From: Bacillota bacterium
Lineage (GTDB): Bacteria; Bacillota; Clostridia; Christensenellales; CAG-138
Reading direction: 5' to 3'
DNA length: 64,000 bases
Assembly: GCA_016286445.1 (NCBI GenBank)
Contig: JAEESS010000001.1
Location: forward strand, 1-64,000
Both the position numbers and the translations under genes were made by a program. Shown here in pieces: positions 45,059 to 53,018 of this stretch; within the stretch, counting starts at the first letter, position 1; each line of letters starts with the position of its first letter. The notes under the pieces were generated by a model. That model ran no database searches. It had not been told where the DNA came from and saw only the letters and a list, made by a program, of their open reading frames with translations.

Positions 45059-45146
45059 AGCTATTCTCTAAAGGGTGGTTTTAAACCGCTACTACAGAAT
45101 AGCTGCGAGATAATCTTTCTGCGGCAAATGAATGATAGCAGCTATC
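45059..45146 (+). repeat. Alternative-pairing inverted repeats, possible structured RNA
   Basis: AGCTATTCT (45059-45067) pairs with AGAATAGCT (45096-45104); the latter also pairs downstream through ATAGCTGC (45100-45107) with GCAGCTAT (45138-45145), and GATAGC-A-GCTATC folds on itself. The two long pairings exclude each other. No known RNA class recognised. Confidence 0.45.
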
Positions 45147-45187
45147 GGAAAGGAGCTTTTTTCTCGGCAAGTAAAAAACAAAAAAAC

Positions 45188-45287
45188 GTGTCATTCTGAG
45201 CTGCAAGGCGAAGAATCTTTGAACGCAAGATCGAATACATCATAGTTTCACGCTGAGATCCTTCCTCGCTTCGCTCCTCAGGATGAC
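45188..45287. mobile_element. MITE-like or REP-like dispersed repeat
   Basis: About 100 bases bounded by inverted TGTCATTCTGAG and CTCAGGATGACA (one mismatch). It encodes nothing. Elements with these ends are widespread in bacterial genomes and often give spurious open frames; copy number is not testable here. Confidence 0.65.
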
Positions 45288-45591
45288 ATCCCTTTTTTTC
45301 TGGAAGGGCGCACTTACTCACCACCGACACCGTCGGCGGTGATACTCTCCTGCGTCGGGACGTGCGTACACAACAGCGGTTTCTATTTCCAGTACACAAT
45401 CAACGGGGTTAGGGTGTCCCCTAAAGCAAAAGCTGAGGCGGTTCAACCTCGGCTTTCGGCATTTGGAACACAAATGTCTTGCTTGCTGTTCTGTTCGACA
45501 AAAAAGTGTATAGCAAAACAAGGTCAATTATTGAAAAACAAACCATTCTATGATAAGATAGCAATGCTACACGACTATACTGTCTTTGTTC

Positions 45592-45631
45592 AGGAAGGTG
45601 CGTTTTTGCCTCGGCAAAAACGCAACCTCCT
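45592..45631. repeat. Long near-perfect hairpin
   Basis: A 19-base arm (45592-45610) and its complement (45613-45631) with two mismatches around a 2-base loop. Confidence 0.65.
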
Positions 45632-45700
45632 GATTTGGCATCTATCTTGAATTGAGACAGTCAAAGTTGTGTAGCGACAAGCGGAGTTATGAATTTTTCG

Positions 45701-45733
45701 GTGTGTAGCTCCCTTGGGGCTACACACTTTTTT
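45701..45733 (+). terminator. Terminator immediately upstream of the island lipoprotein gene
   Basis: GTGTGTAGC pairs perfectly with GCTACACAC (45719-45727), then six T. It lies 20 bases before ATG 45753 and could attenuate that gene. Confidence 0.85.
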
Positions 45734-45752
45734 ATTTGGGGAGGAACAGACA

Positions 45753-46421
45753 ATGAAAAAAGCAATTACAATTCTACTATCGCTCCTAATGATGCTTTCC
45801 GTTGCCGCTTGTGGTAGAGGTCAATCGGCACCCAAACCTATAGCTATAGCAACCGAAGTACCAGCAACAACCGAACCCACGCCTAAGCCAACAACTGAAC
45901 CCACTCCAATTCCTACCCCTGAACCGTATTGGAGTATTGATTACTATCTTGATGACTATGGCGATAAGACAGATGAAGCATATGTAATGGGGAAATTTGA
46001 TGGCACTTTCAGCAATACTGCGACTACCAATTCAGATTTAACCGTTCTGTTTTTTTATAGCCCCAACGAATGCAGTATTCGTCTGCTCGAATACGATTCT
46101 ATTAAAGCTAATTTCCCAACAGGCAAATATGCTTTCATTCAGTTTAAGATCGACAATGACGAGTATAAGATTGATATGAACGTCCCTAACTTAGGCGAAG
46201 ATTTATATTTATATGCTTTACCTAAAGGTATGTTTATATCTGCACACGAACTAGAAAAACAACAGAAAAAGCGCGATAAATGTGATGTACTAGTAAATGC
46301 ACTGAAAGAAGGCAAGCAGATCAAATGCGTTATTAAAAACGATTATGCAAGCGCTTACTACTTTACTTTAGAAGGAGAAGGATTCAACGACAAGTTAATT
46401 ACAGCCTTTGAAAAAAACTAG
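45753..46421 (+). CDS. Island lipoprotein with Thr/Pro linker
   Basis: 222 residues. Lipoprotein signal ending SVAAC (lipidated Cys20), a Thr/Pro/Glu-rich spacer (about 35-60) and a 160-residue domain not recognised, rich in Tyr, Asp and Lys. Codon use is visibly AT-rich (many TTA, ATA and AAA codons), unlike all neighbours, which suggests transfer. ATG 45753 has GGGGAGG upstream. The spacer resembles that of the protein at 37458, but the domains differ. Confidence 0.78.
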   Translation: MKKAITILLSLLMMLSVAACGRGQSAPKPIAIATEVPATTEPTPKPTTEPTPIPTPEPYWSIDYYLDDYGDKTDEAYVMGKFDGTFSNTATTNSDLTVLFFYSPNECSIRLLEYDSIKANFPTGKYAFIQFKIDNDEYKIDMNVPNLGEDLYLYALPKGMFISAHELEKQQKKRDKCDVLVNALKEGKQIKCVIKNDYASAYYFTLEGEGFNDKLITAFEKN

Positions 46422-46555
46422 AAATATAGTTTCGAAACTATGTGTGAATAATCGATCTACTAATTGTTAGAATAATAAAGAGTAATCGACATATGACATC
46501 TCCTTAATTAAGGATATTATAATACAGGTATTATAGAACTCAACTGGAGTATTAC

Positions 46556-46589
46556 AAAAAGCACAGCCGACCAAAGCCGACTGTGCTTT
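46556..46589 (-). terminator. Terminator on the minus strand
   Basis: AAAGCACAG (46558-46566) pairs with CTGTGCTTT (46581-46589); minus strand ends in a T-run. It would stop transcripts running on from uvrC. Confidence 0.6.
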
Positions 46590-46696
46590 GAAAATCCCCC
46601 TTGACAAAGTGCCTTTGAATCCATGTTTTCGCGACGGAGCTATACTATAGTATGCGACTGAGCGGAAATATGGATAGTTTGCGGAGAGATAATGAA

Positions 46697-46725
46697 AAGA
46701 AAAGGCGCCATATGCGCCTTTTCTT
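46697..46725. terminator. Bidirectional terminator-like hairpin
   Basis: AAGAAAAGGCGC-CATAT-GCGCCTTTTCTT, a perfect 12-base stem with A and T runs on its arms. Confidence 0.7.
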
Positions 46726-46786
46726 CCGACAAGTATTCCTTTATAAATTCTTGCCGCAAACGGTCTGGCCCCTTTTACGACAGTCT

Positions 46787-46810
46787 GAAACCGGCGGAAA
46801 CCGCCGGTTA
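46787..46810. repeat. 24-base hairpin repeat, right copy
   Basis: Identical to 44977-45000. Here ATTTTTT follows on the plus strand, and its last three bases are the uvrC stop codon on the minus strand. Confidence 0.75.
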
Positions 46811-48628
46811 TTTTTTATCGGGGTGAAAGTATCGAAAAACAGATTGAGCAGATGCAGTCGTCATTCCTTTCACTGCCGCAAGATCCTCTAAGCTTGCCGC
46901 TTTGATCGCATCCGCGGTCAGAAAAGCATCGAACAATGCGCGTTTGCGTTTCTCGCCGACGCCTTCGATGCTGTCGAGAATCGAATACAAAGCGCTCTTG
47001 CTCCGGAGATTTCGATGATAGGAGATCGCAAACCGATGCGCTTCGTCGCGCAGACGTTCAATCAGATGCAGCGGAGCGCTGTTTCTCGGAAGAAGGATCG
47101 GGTCGTCTTGTTCAGGAAGATAGATGATCTCGTCGGATTCGGCGAGCGCACAGATCGGGATGTGCGAAAGATTCAGTTCCGTGAGTACGGAGACGCCGAC
47201 GGCAAGCTGCGTTTTGCCTCCGTCAAGCACGATCAGATCGGGGAGCTCTCCGTCTCCGGACAGCCTTCGGGTCAGCACTTCCTGCATGGCGATCAGATCG
47301 TCGCCGCCCGCATCGGAACGGATCCGAAAATGCCGGTATGCGGTTTTATCCGGCTTGCCGTCGCGAAACACAACCATGGACGCGACCGTATTGGTTCCCA
47401 TCAGGTGGGAATTGTCGAAGCATTCGATACGGGAGGGGATCTCATCCAAACCGAGAATACCGGAAAGTTCCGCAAGCGCGCCCTCGCCTCGTTCCCATTC
47501 GCGTGTACGGATTCGGTCGTTTTTCTCGAGGAGCGCTTTACAGTTCTGCTTTGCCATATCGGTCAGCTGATGCTTCACGCCGCGCTGCGGCACATTGACG
47601 GACACCTTTTTGCGCCTGCGTTCGCAGAGCCATGCTTCGATCTCCGGCATATCCGTGCACGATTCGGCAAGCAAAACCAGGGGCGGGATCTCGATGCCGT
47701 CCTGTCCGTAATACTGGAGAAGGAATGCGTGCAGCCATTCGGACGGAGCGTCGTCGCCGTCGCCCTCCAGCGGAAATGCATGTGTTCCGATCACCTTGCC
47801 GCCGCGTACGAACAGCGCAAAGACCATACGGGCGTCATTGAGCGAATCGACTGCAAAGACGTCCGCTGCAAGCTCGCTGGCGTTGATCGCGACCTGCTTT
47901 TCCCGCAGTGCCGAAACGGCTTTTATTTTATCCCGCAGCAAAGCAGCCCGTTCAAAATCGAGCGCATCGGAAGCTTCCTGCATTTTTTGCGTCAGATAGG
48001 GAATCAGATCGCCGCTCTTGCCGTTCAAAAGCCGGATTGCTTCGTTGAGGTACGCATGGTATTCTGCTCGTGTGATCCTGCCGCTGCAGGGCGCGCAGCA
48101 CTTGCCGACGTGGTGCAGAAGACAGGGACGCTCGCCACGCGCCTGCATATGTGCGATATTCTTTTTGCAGTGCCGCAGCGGAACCAGATCGTATACAAGC
48201 CGAAGCTCCTCCTGCACGGAAGGACCGACGATGTACGGTCCGAGATAGGTCGCGCCGTCCGGTTTGACGCGCCGCACGATCTCGATCCGGGGAAAGTCCT
48301 GCTTAAGATCGATCCGGAAGTACGGAAAATGCTTATCATCCTTCAAAAGGATATTGTACTTCGGCATGAACTCCTTGATGAGATTGCTTTCGAGCGACAG
48401 GGCTTCGGTCTCGCTGTGCACCTCGATCGTTTCAAAATCGGCGATGTGCGAAACCATCGCCCGGACCTTCGGCGAATGGTTTTTGGAAGACTGAAAGTAT
48501 TGCCGGACACGGTTTTTGAGGATCTTCGCCTTTCCGACGTAGATCACCGTGCCGGTATCGTCAAGCATTTTATAAACGCCCGGTTTCTCCGGAAGCAGAG
48601 CGATTTTGTCTTCCAGTATGCTGTTCAT
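46808..48628 (-). CDS. uvrC: Excinuclease ABC subunit C
   Basis: 606 residues. Nucleotide excision repair nuclease that cuts on both sides of a lesion marked by UvrAB. N-terminal GIY-YIG domain (PGVYKMLDDTGTVIYVGKAK, about 15-35), UVR motif around residue 205, the RNase H-like C-terminal nuclease (ECFDNSHLMG and VLDGGKTQL) and terminal helix-hairpin-helix region are all present. The start overlaps the maf stop by 4 bases. Third gene of the xth-maf-uvrC unit. Confidence 0.97.
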   Translation of the reverse strand: MNSILEDKIALLPEKPGVYKMLDDTGTVIYVGKAKILKNRVRQYFQSSKNHSPKVRAMVSHIADFETIEVHSETEALSLESNLIKEFMPKYNILLKDDKHFPYFRIDLKQDFPRIEIVRRVKPDGATYLGPYIVGPSVQEELRLVYDLVPLRHCKKNIAHMQARGERPCLLHHVGKCCAPCSGRITRAEYHAYLNEAIRLLNGKSGDLIPYLTQKMQEASDALDFERAALLRDKIKAVSALREKQVAINASELAADVFAVDSLNDARMVFALFVRGGKVIGTHAFPLEGDGDDAPSEWLHAFLLQYYGQDGIEIPPLVLLAESCTDMPEIEAWLCERRRKKVSVNVPQRGVKHQLTDMAKQNCKALLEKNDRIRTREWERGEGALAELSGILGLDEIPSRIECFDNSHLMGTNTVASMVVFRDGKPDKTAYRHFRIRSDAGGDDLIAMQEVLTRRLSGDGELPDLIVLDGGKTQLAVGVSVLTELNLSHIPICALAESDEIIYLPEQDDPILLPRNSAPLHLIERLRDEAHRFAISYHRNLRSKSALYSILDSIEGVGEKRKRALFDAFLTADAIKAASLEDLAAVKGMTTASAQSVFRYFHPDKK

Positions 48629-49200
48629 GTGCGGTCTTCCCTGATCGCCTGCGCTTTCAAAAGCATTTCATACAACACCGGCGCAGGCAGTCCGACGACG
48701 TTGAAATAATTGCCCTCGATCGATTCCACAAATACGCAGCCCAAGCCCTGCACGCCGTAGGATCCGGCTTTATCCAAAGGCTCGCCGGTCGAGACATACC
48801 AACGGATCTCCGTTTCGCTCATCGGACGGAAGCGGACCTTCGCGGTCGAATAACGGACGTCGGCATAACCCGTTTTGAGAACGGCGAGACCGGTATAGAC
48901 GGTGTGCTGTCGTCCCTGCATACGGGTTAGCGTACGGACGGCGTCGTCGGGCGATTTCGGTTTTCCGATGAGTTCGCCGTTCAATTCGACGATCGTATCC
49001 GCGCCGATCACGCAGGCGTCCGGGTGCATACGCAGGGCAAAGGAAGCCTTTTGCTTTGCAAGATGCATCACGGTTCCCGGAATCGAAAGACCGTCCGGGA
49101 TCTGTTCCGGCTCGGTGCAGACTTCTGTTTGATAGGTCAGCCCCATGAAATGCATGATCTCATGACGGCGCGGCGACTGCGATGCAAGGATCAGTTCCAT
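48625..49200 (-). CDS. maf: Maf family nucleotide pyrophosphatase
   Basis: 191 residues. Starts LILASQSPRRHEIM, with the SxSPRR motif of Maf, and has ADTIVELNGELIGKP and SYGVQGLG further on. Maf proteins hydrolyse modified nucleoside triphosphates and have been tied to septum arrest. ATG 49200 follows GGGAGGG; the longer frame lies within xth. Overlaps both neighbours, 10 bases with xth and 4 with uvrC. Confidence 0.95.
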   Translation of the reverse strand: MELILASQSPRRHEIMHFMGLTYQTEVCTEPEQIPDGLSIPGTVMHLAKQKASFALRMHPDACVIGADTIVELNGELIGKPKSPDDAVRTLTRMQGRQHTVYTGLAVLKTGYADVRYSTAKVRFRPMSETEIRWYVSTGEPLDKAGSYGVQGLGCVFVESIEGNYFNVVGLPAPVLYEMLLKAQAIREDRT

Positions 49201-49955
49201 GTTCCCTCCCATAAAAGACCGACGGGACAATGGTCGCTCCCGAAAACACTGCTGTAAATGATCGCGTCCCGGATCCGATCCCGGTCCTGTTCGCGAACCA
49301 GGAAATAGTCGATCCGCCATCCGGCATTGTGTTCACGCGCCCGGAAACGATAGCTCCACCACGAATAAGCGCCCGTGAGATCCGGATACTTCACGCGGAA
49401 CGTATCCAGAAAACCGGCGTCCAACAGCGATCCGAACATTGCGCGCTCCTCATCGGAGAATCCGGCGTTTCCTCGATTGGGTCCGGGATTTTTCAGATCG
49501 ATTTCCCGATGCGCAACATTCAGATCGCCACAGTAAATAACAGGACCGTTCTTTGCAAGATCGGAAAGATACCTTCGGATCGCCGTTTCAAAATCGGTAC
49601 GGAAATCAAGACGCCTGAGACCTTCCTGCGCGTTCGGCGCATATGCGGTCACAAACGTGAAGGCGGGGTAGAACAGCGTAATGGTTCGTCCTTCATCGTC
49701 AAAACGCGCATCGCCGATGCCGAAGCGAACATCCTTTGGTTTCTGCTTCGTGAATACCGCGGTGCCGGAATATCCCTTTTTCTGCGCACTGAACAGATAC
49801 GATTCATATCCGTCCGGCGCATAGGTAAGCTGTTCCGGCTGCAGTTTGGTTTCTTGCAGGGCGATGATATCCGGAGATTCCGCACGAAGAAAATCGTCGA
49901 ATCCTTTTTCGAGACAGGCTCGCAGCCCGTTCACATTCCAACTGATCAGTTTCAT
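49191..49955 (-). CDS. xth: Exodeoxyribonuclease III
   Basis: 254 residues of the ExoA/XthA AP endonuclease family: SWNVNGLRACLEKGF, LQETKLQ with the metal-binding Glu, GDLNVAHREIDL and the catalytic GSDHCPVGL. It cuts at abasic sites in base excision repair. The ATG lies 6 bases after the -10 box with no ribosome binding site, so the mRNA is predicted leaderless. Heads a repair and nucleotide-sanitation operon. Confidence 0.96.
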   Translation of the reverse strand: MKLISWNVNGLRACLEKGFDDFLRAESPDIIALQETKLQPEQLTYAPDGYESYLFSAQKKGYSGTAVFTKQKPKDVRFGIGDARFDDEGRTITLFYPAFTFVTAYAPNAQEGLRRLDFRTDFETAIRRYLSDLAKNGPVIYCGDLNVAHREIDLKNPGPNRGNAGFSDEERAMFGSLLDAGFLDTFRVKYPDLTGAYSWWSYRFRAREHNAGWRIDYFLVREQDRDRIRDAIIYSSVFGSDHCPVGLLWEGTWN

Positions 49956-49961
49956 GACTGT

Positions 49962-49990
49962 ATTATATATTTAAAAAACCGTGTTGACAA
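49962..49990 (-). promoter_or_regulatory. Sigma-A promoter of xth-maf-uvrC
   Basis: Minus strand TTGTCA (49990-49985), 17 bases, TATAAT (49967-49962), then ACAGTC and ATG. Confidence 0.85.
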
Positions 49991-50012
49991 GTAGGAAGAT
50001 CAATGTTAGCAT
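49984..50012 (+). promoter_or_regulatory. Sigma-A promoter of the Crp/ABC operon
   Basis: TTGACA (49984-49989), 17 bases, TAGCAT (50007-50012). Its -35 overlaps the divergent xth -35. Confidence 0.6.
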
Positions 50013-50044
50013 ATCTGTATCATATGAAACGGAATAAGCGATAA

Positions 50045-50710
50045 ATGAGTACGATAGCAGATGCGGAACGATATGCGCGCCAATTGAAGGGAACGGTATT
50101 GTTCCGGGAAGTGCCGGAAGATCGGGTCCGGAAATGGCTGTATCAATCAAATGTTTCGATCGCAGAATATGATGCAGGCGAATATCTGTATCATAAAAAC
50201 GACAGAACCAATCGGATCGGGATTCTGCTCCGCGGAAGCGCGGAGGTGAATCGTGAAAGCCGCGACGGGAAGATGCATATGAGCACGCTGAAGCGGAACG
50301 ACTTGTTCGGCGCAGCCTCGATCTGCGGGGAAAACACGGCGTATGTGACGGATATCCGCGCCAAGGAACGTACGCGCGTTCTGATCATCCCGGAGAATGA
50401 GATGCTCGATCTGCTGTCCTCCGATCAAACGGTCCTCAGGAACTATCTGTCTTACCTGAACGGAAGGATCCGTTTTTTGAACAAGCGGCTCGACGCATTT
50501 TCCAAGAACTCCGTCGCCGCACGCATCATGACGTTCTTCGCTGCCGAGGCGGACGGGAACGCATATCATGTCAAAAGCTTTACAAAGCTTTCCGAATCTC
50601 TTTGCGTCAGCCGCGCAACGCTGTACCGTGCGCTTGACACACTGGAGGATGAACATAGAATCCGCAGAAACGGAAAAGAAATAGAACTGTTGGAGGAATA
50701 TGAACCATGA
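50045..50710 (+). CDS. Crp/Fnr family transcriptional regulator
   Basis: 221 residues: an N-terminal cyclic-nucleotide-type beta barrel (about 20-110, GILLRGSAEVNRES), a long dimer helix and a C-terminal winged helix (KLSESLCVSRATLYRALDTLEDE). There is no FNR-type cysteine set. Overlaps the transporter substrate-binding gene by 4 bases, so it probably controls that importer in response to a ligand not known. Confidence 0.9.
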   Translation: MSTIADAERYARQLKGTVLFREVPEDRVRKWLYQSNVSIAEYDAGEYLYHKNDRTNRIGILLRGSAEVNRESRDGKMHMSTLKRNDLFGAASICGENTAYVTDIRAKERTRVLIIPENEMLDLLSSDQTVLRNYLSYLNGRIRFLNKRLDAFSKNSVAARIMTFFAAEADGNAYHVKSFTKLSESLCVSRATLYRALDTLEDEHRIRRNGKEIELLEEYEP

Positions 50711-51681
50711 AAAAGATCATTGTGATTTGTCTCTCGTTGTTGATGATGGCATCCGTCGCCGCTTGCGCCGGGACACAGCAGAATGCGGAACAGCCTCAGA
50801 CGCCGGCGGAACCCGTGCGCGTCGCAGCGCTTGCCGGTCCGACCGGCATGGGTCTTGCCTATATGATGCAGGACATGCAGGACCGCTACAGCGTTGAACT
50901 GTTCACAGCGCCGGATCAGGTCACGGCAAAGATCGTAAACGGCGAAGTCGATATCGCAGCCGTTCCGATCAACCTTGCTTCCGTGCTGTATAAAAAGACC
51001 GAAGGAAAGATCAATGTGATCGCGATCAACACCCTCGGCGTACTGTATGTGCTCGAAAACGGCGATACGATCCACAGCGTTGCCGATCTCGCGGGAAAGA
51101 CCGTTTGGTCGACCGGCGAAGGCAGCACGCCGGAATACATTCTGAACTACCTGCTTGCGGAAAACGGGCTGACCGATTCCGTCAAGGTGGAATACCTTGC
51201 CGATAATGCCGAACTGATCGCAAAGCTCGGTGACGGCTCAGCCGAGGTCGCCTTGCTTCCGGAACCGCACGTTTCGATTGCATCGGCACAGAATGAGAAC
51301 GTTCGCGTTGCGCTGAAGGTCAACGATCTTTGGAACGAGAAGAACGATACACAGCTTGTACAGGGCGTCTATATCGTTCGTACGGATTATCTTGCAGAGC
51401 ATAAGGATCAGGTCGACGCGTTTCTGAAGGATGCGGCGGACTCTGCAAATAAAGTCGTGACCGACGAGAACGCACCTGCCGTTGTGGTGGCGCAGGGCAT
51501 TATCGGAAAGGAACCGATCGCAAAGCGTGCGATTCCGAACTGCAACATCACGCTGATCACCGGCGCACAGATGAAAGCGAGTGTATCCGCCATGCTGAAG
51601 GTCCTGTTCGATACAAACCCGAAATCGATCGGAGGCGCTATGCCCGGCGACGATTTCTACTATGCGGCAGATCCTTCGTAA
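50707..51681 (+). CDS. ABC transporter substrate-binding lipoprotein (NitT/TauT-like)
   Basis: 324 residues. Lipoprotein signal ending SVAAC (Cys20), then a periplasmic-binding fold of the type 2 class, with GPTGMGLAYM at the start of the ligand site, GEVDIAAVPINLASVL and TVWSTGEGSTPEYILNYLL. Family members bind nitrate, taurine, sulfonates, thiamine precursors or other small molecules; the ligand cannot be told. The end overlaps the permease gene by 20 bases. Confidence 0.9.
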   Translation: MKKIIVICLSLLMMASVAACAGTQQNAEQPQTPAEPVRVAALAGPTGMGLAYMMQDMQDRYSVELFTAPDQVTAKIVNGEVDIAAVPINLASVLYKKTEGKINVIAINTLGVLYVLENGDTIHSVADLAGKTVWSTGEGSTPEYILNYLLAENGLTDSVKVEYLADNAELIAKLGDGSAEVALLPEPHVSIASAQNENVRVALKVNDLWNEKNDTQLVQGVYIVRTDYLAEHKDQVDAFLKDAADSANKVVTDENAPAVVVAQGIIGKEPIAKRAIPNCNITLITGAQMKASVSAMLKVLFDTNPKSIGGAMPGDDFYYAADPS

Positions 51682-52414
51682 AGCAATTAGAATCTGCGTT
51701 CCGATCGCAGTATACATTCTTGTTTGGCAGCTGCTGTCGATGCTTGTCGGCAGCAGGCTGCTTCTTTTGCCTTCGCCGATTGATACGCTGAAGTCGATCA
51801 AGGAGATCGTTCTTTCGGTGTCCGGATGGCGCTCGATCGGAATGACGGTTCTTCGGATCCTTTGCGGATACCTGCTCGGCTGCGGAACAGGCGTCATATT
51901 GGCAGTTCTGACAGCGCATTTCCGCGCATGCGACTGGCTTTTGAAACCGCTTCGTTCTCTGATCAAGACCACGCCGATCACGTCGTTTGCGCTGATTCTG
52001 CTCGTTTCGGTCGTATCCGGCATGGTGCCGGTCATTGTGGCGATGATCGTTGTTGTGCCGATGATCTGGCAAACAACGGAGGAAACGATCAAAAATCGCA
52101 GCGTCCAGCTTTCAGAGATGTCGCAGATCTATCTGACGCCGTGGAAAAAACTGCGGTATGTTTCGCTGCCGCAAATCCTTCCGCATTTTTTCGCAAGCGC
52201 ATCAACGGCGCTCGGATTTGCGTGGAAGGCTGTGATCACGGCAGAGATCCTTGCGCTGCCGAAATTCGGTATCGGCAGGCAAATGCAGTTTCATAAGATC
52301 CATGTGGAGATTCCGGAGCTGTTCGCGTGGACGCTGCTCGTCATCCTGCTGTCCGTGCTGCTGGAAAGCATCATCCGGTTTTTGCTGAGAAAGGCAGGGC
52401 AGAGATATGATTGA
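51662..52414 (+). CDS. ABC transporter permease (NitT/TauT-like)
   Basis: 250 residues with about six membrane helices and the EAA-type cytoplasmic loop (EMSQIYLTPWKKLRYVSLPQ) that couples to the ATPase. Forms the membrane channel for the adjacent binding protein. ATG 51662 sits within the end of the upstream gene; the end overlaps the ATPase gene by 8 bases. Confidence 0.9.
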   Translation: MRQILRKAIRICVPIAVYILVWQLLSMLVGSRLLLLPSPIDTLKSIKEIVLSVSGWRSIGMTVLRILCGYLLGCGTGVILAVLTAHFRACDWLLKPLRSLIKTTPITSFALILLVSVVSGMVPVIVAMIVVVPMIWQTTEETIKNRSVQLSEMSQIYLTPWKKLRYVSLPQILPHFFASASTALGFAWKAVITAEILALPKFGIGRQMQFHKIHVEIPELFAWTLLVILLSVLLESIIRFLLRKAGQRYD

Positions 52415-52958
52415 AATCAGAGATCTGTCCGTAAAACTCGGCGATAAACAAGTGTTTTCAAACTATTCCGTATCGATTCCGGACAGCGGGATCGTGCTCC
52501 TGTCGGGAGAATCCGGGATCGGCAAAACAACGCTGCTGCGCATTCTGTGCCGGCTTTTAAAACCGGACGGGGGAACGATTGCGGGAACGGACCGGCGAAA
52601 GATTTCCGTCGTTTTCCAGGAGCCGCGTCTTTTGGACCGTTTGACCGCGCTTGAAAATGTTGCGCTCGTTTCGGACCGCATGACGGCGGAAAAGCTTTTG
52701 CGTTCGCTGAATATGGAAAACGAGCTGCATGTCAAAGCCGGCGCACTTTCCGGCGGGCAGAAGCAGCGTGTTTCGCTTGCGCGTGCCTTTGCGTTTTCCG
52801 ACGATGTCGTCCTTTTGGACGAGCCCTTTACGGGGTTGGATGAAGAAAACAAGGGGAAAGCGGCGCAGCTTATTCGTACCGCCCGGCTTGCCGTTGTTGT
52901 TTCTCATGATCCGGCAGACGCCGATCTGCTATCTGTCGACGAAAAAATTCAGCTTTGA
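52407..52958 (+). CDS. ABC transporter ATP-binding protein, short
   Basis: 183 residues with all ATPase motifs: Walker A GESGIGKTT (34-42), signature LSGGQ (114-118), Walker B VVLLDEP (134-140) and His167. It is shorter than the usual 240-260 residues of NitT/TauT ATPases because the region after the switch histidine is almost absent. Completes a regulator, binding protein, permease and ATPase operon. Confidence 0.92.
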   Translation: MIEIRDLSVKLGDKQVFSNYSVSIPDSGIVLLSGESGIGKTTLLRILCRLLKPDGGTIAGTDRRKISVVFQEPRLLDRLTALENVALVSDRMTAEKLLRSLNMENELHVKAGALSGGQKQRVSLARAFAFSDDVVLLDEPFTGLDEENKGKAAQLIRTARLAVVVSHDPADADLLSVDEKIQL

Positions 52959-52959
52959 C

Positions 52960-52988
52960 TTGCACTTTTTTCGCATATGTGGTATGAT
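52960..52988 (+). promoter_or_regulatory. Sigma-A promoter of the hydrolase gene
   Basis: TTGCAC (52960-52965), 17 bases, TATGAT (52983-52988) with TG one base before the -10. Confidence 0.75.
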
Positions 52989-53018
52989 ACCATATCAATA
53001 TTATGCGGAGGAATGCAT

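Larger units (their letters stand above)
45031..45752. other. Non-coding, repeat-rich stretch upstream of the island lipoprotein gene
   Basis: No convincing gene in 720 bases. It holds, in order, three mutually competing AGCTAT-type inverted repeats (45059-45146), a palindromic dispersed repeat (45188-45287), a CACCACCGAC/GTCGGCGGTG hairpin near 45319-45342, a 19-base long hairpin (45592-45631) and a double set of GTGTAGC/GCTACAC repeats ending in a terminator (45566-45733). Base composition changes to AT-rich from about 45470. Confidence 0.7.
46422..46807. other. Non-coding right half of the AT-rich island
   Basis: No gene seen. It contains the 16-base palindrome ATAGTTTCGAAACTAT (46426-46441), the 14-base palindrome TCCTTAATTAAGGA (46501-46514), a minus-strand terminator (46556-46589), the palindrome ATACTATAGTAT (46642-46653) and a 12-base-stem terminator (46697-46725). 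A TTGACA at 46601 has no -10. Confidence 0.65.

Noticed and set aside
45031..45170. 6S RNA or SRP RNA gene
   Set aside because: No central bubble of 6S form and no conserved SRP tetraloop region; left as an unassigned structure.
45142..45650. Short open frames on both strands in the island
   Set aside because: They fall in palindromic repeats, lack ribosome binding sites and have repeat-derived Arg-rich sequences.
46601..46653. TTGACA at 46601 with TATACT at 46641 as a promoter
   Set aside because: The spacer is 34 bases and no gene follows on that strand.
47015..48709. 564-residue plus-strand open frame
   Set aside because: Exactly antisense to uvrC, which has all its motifs.
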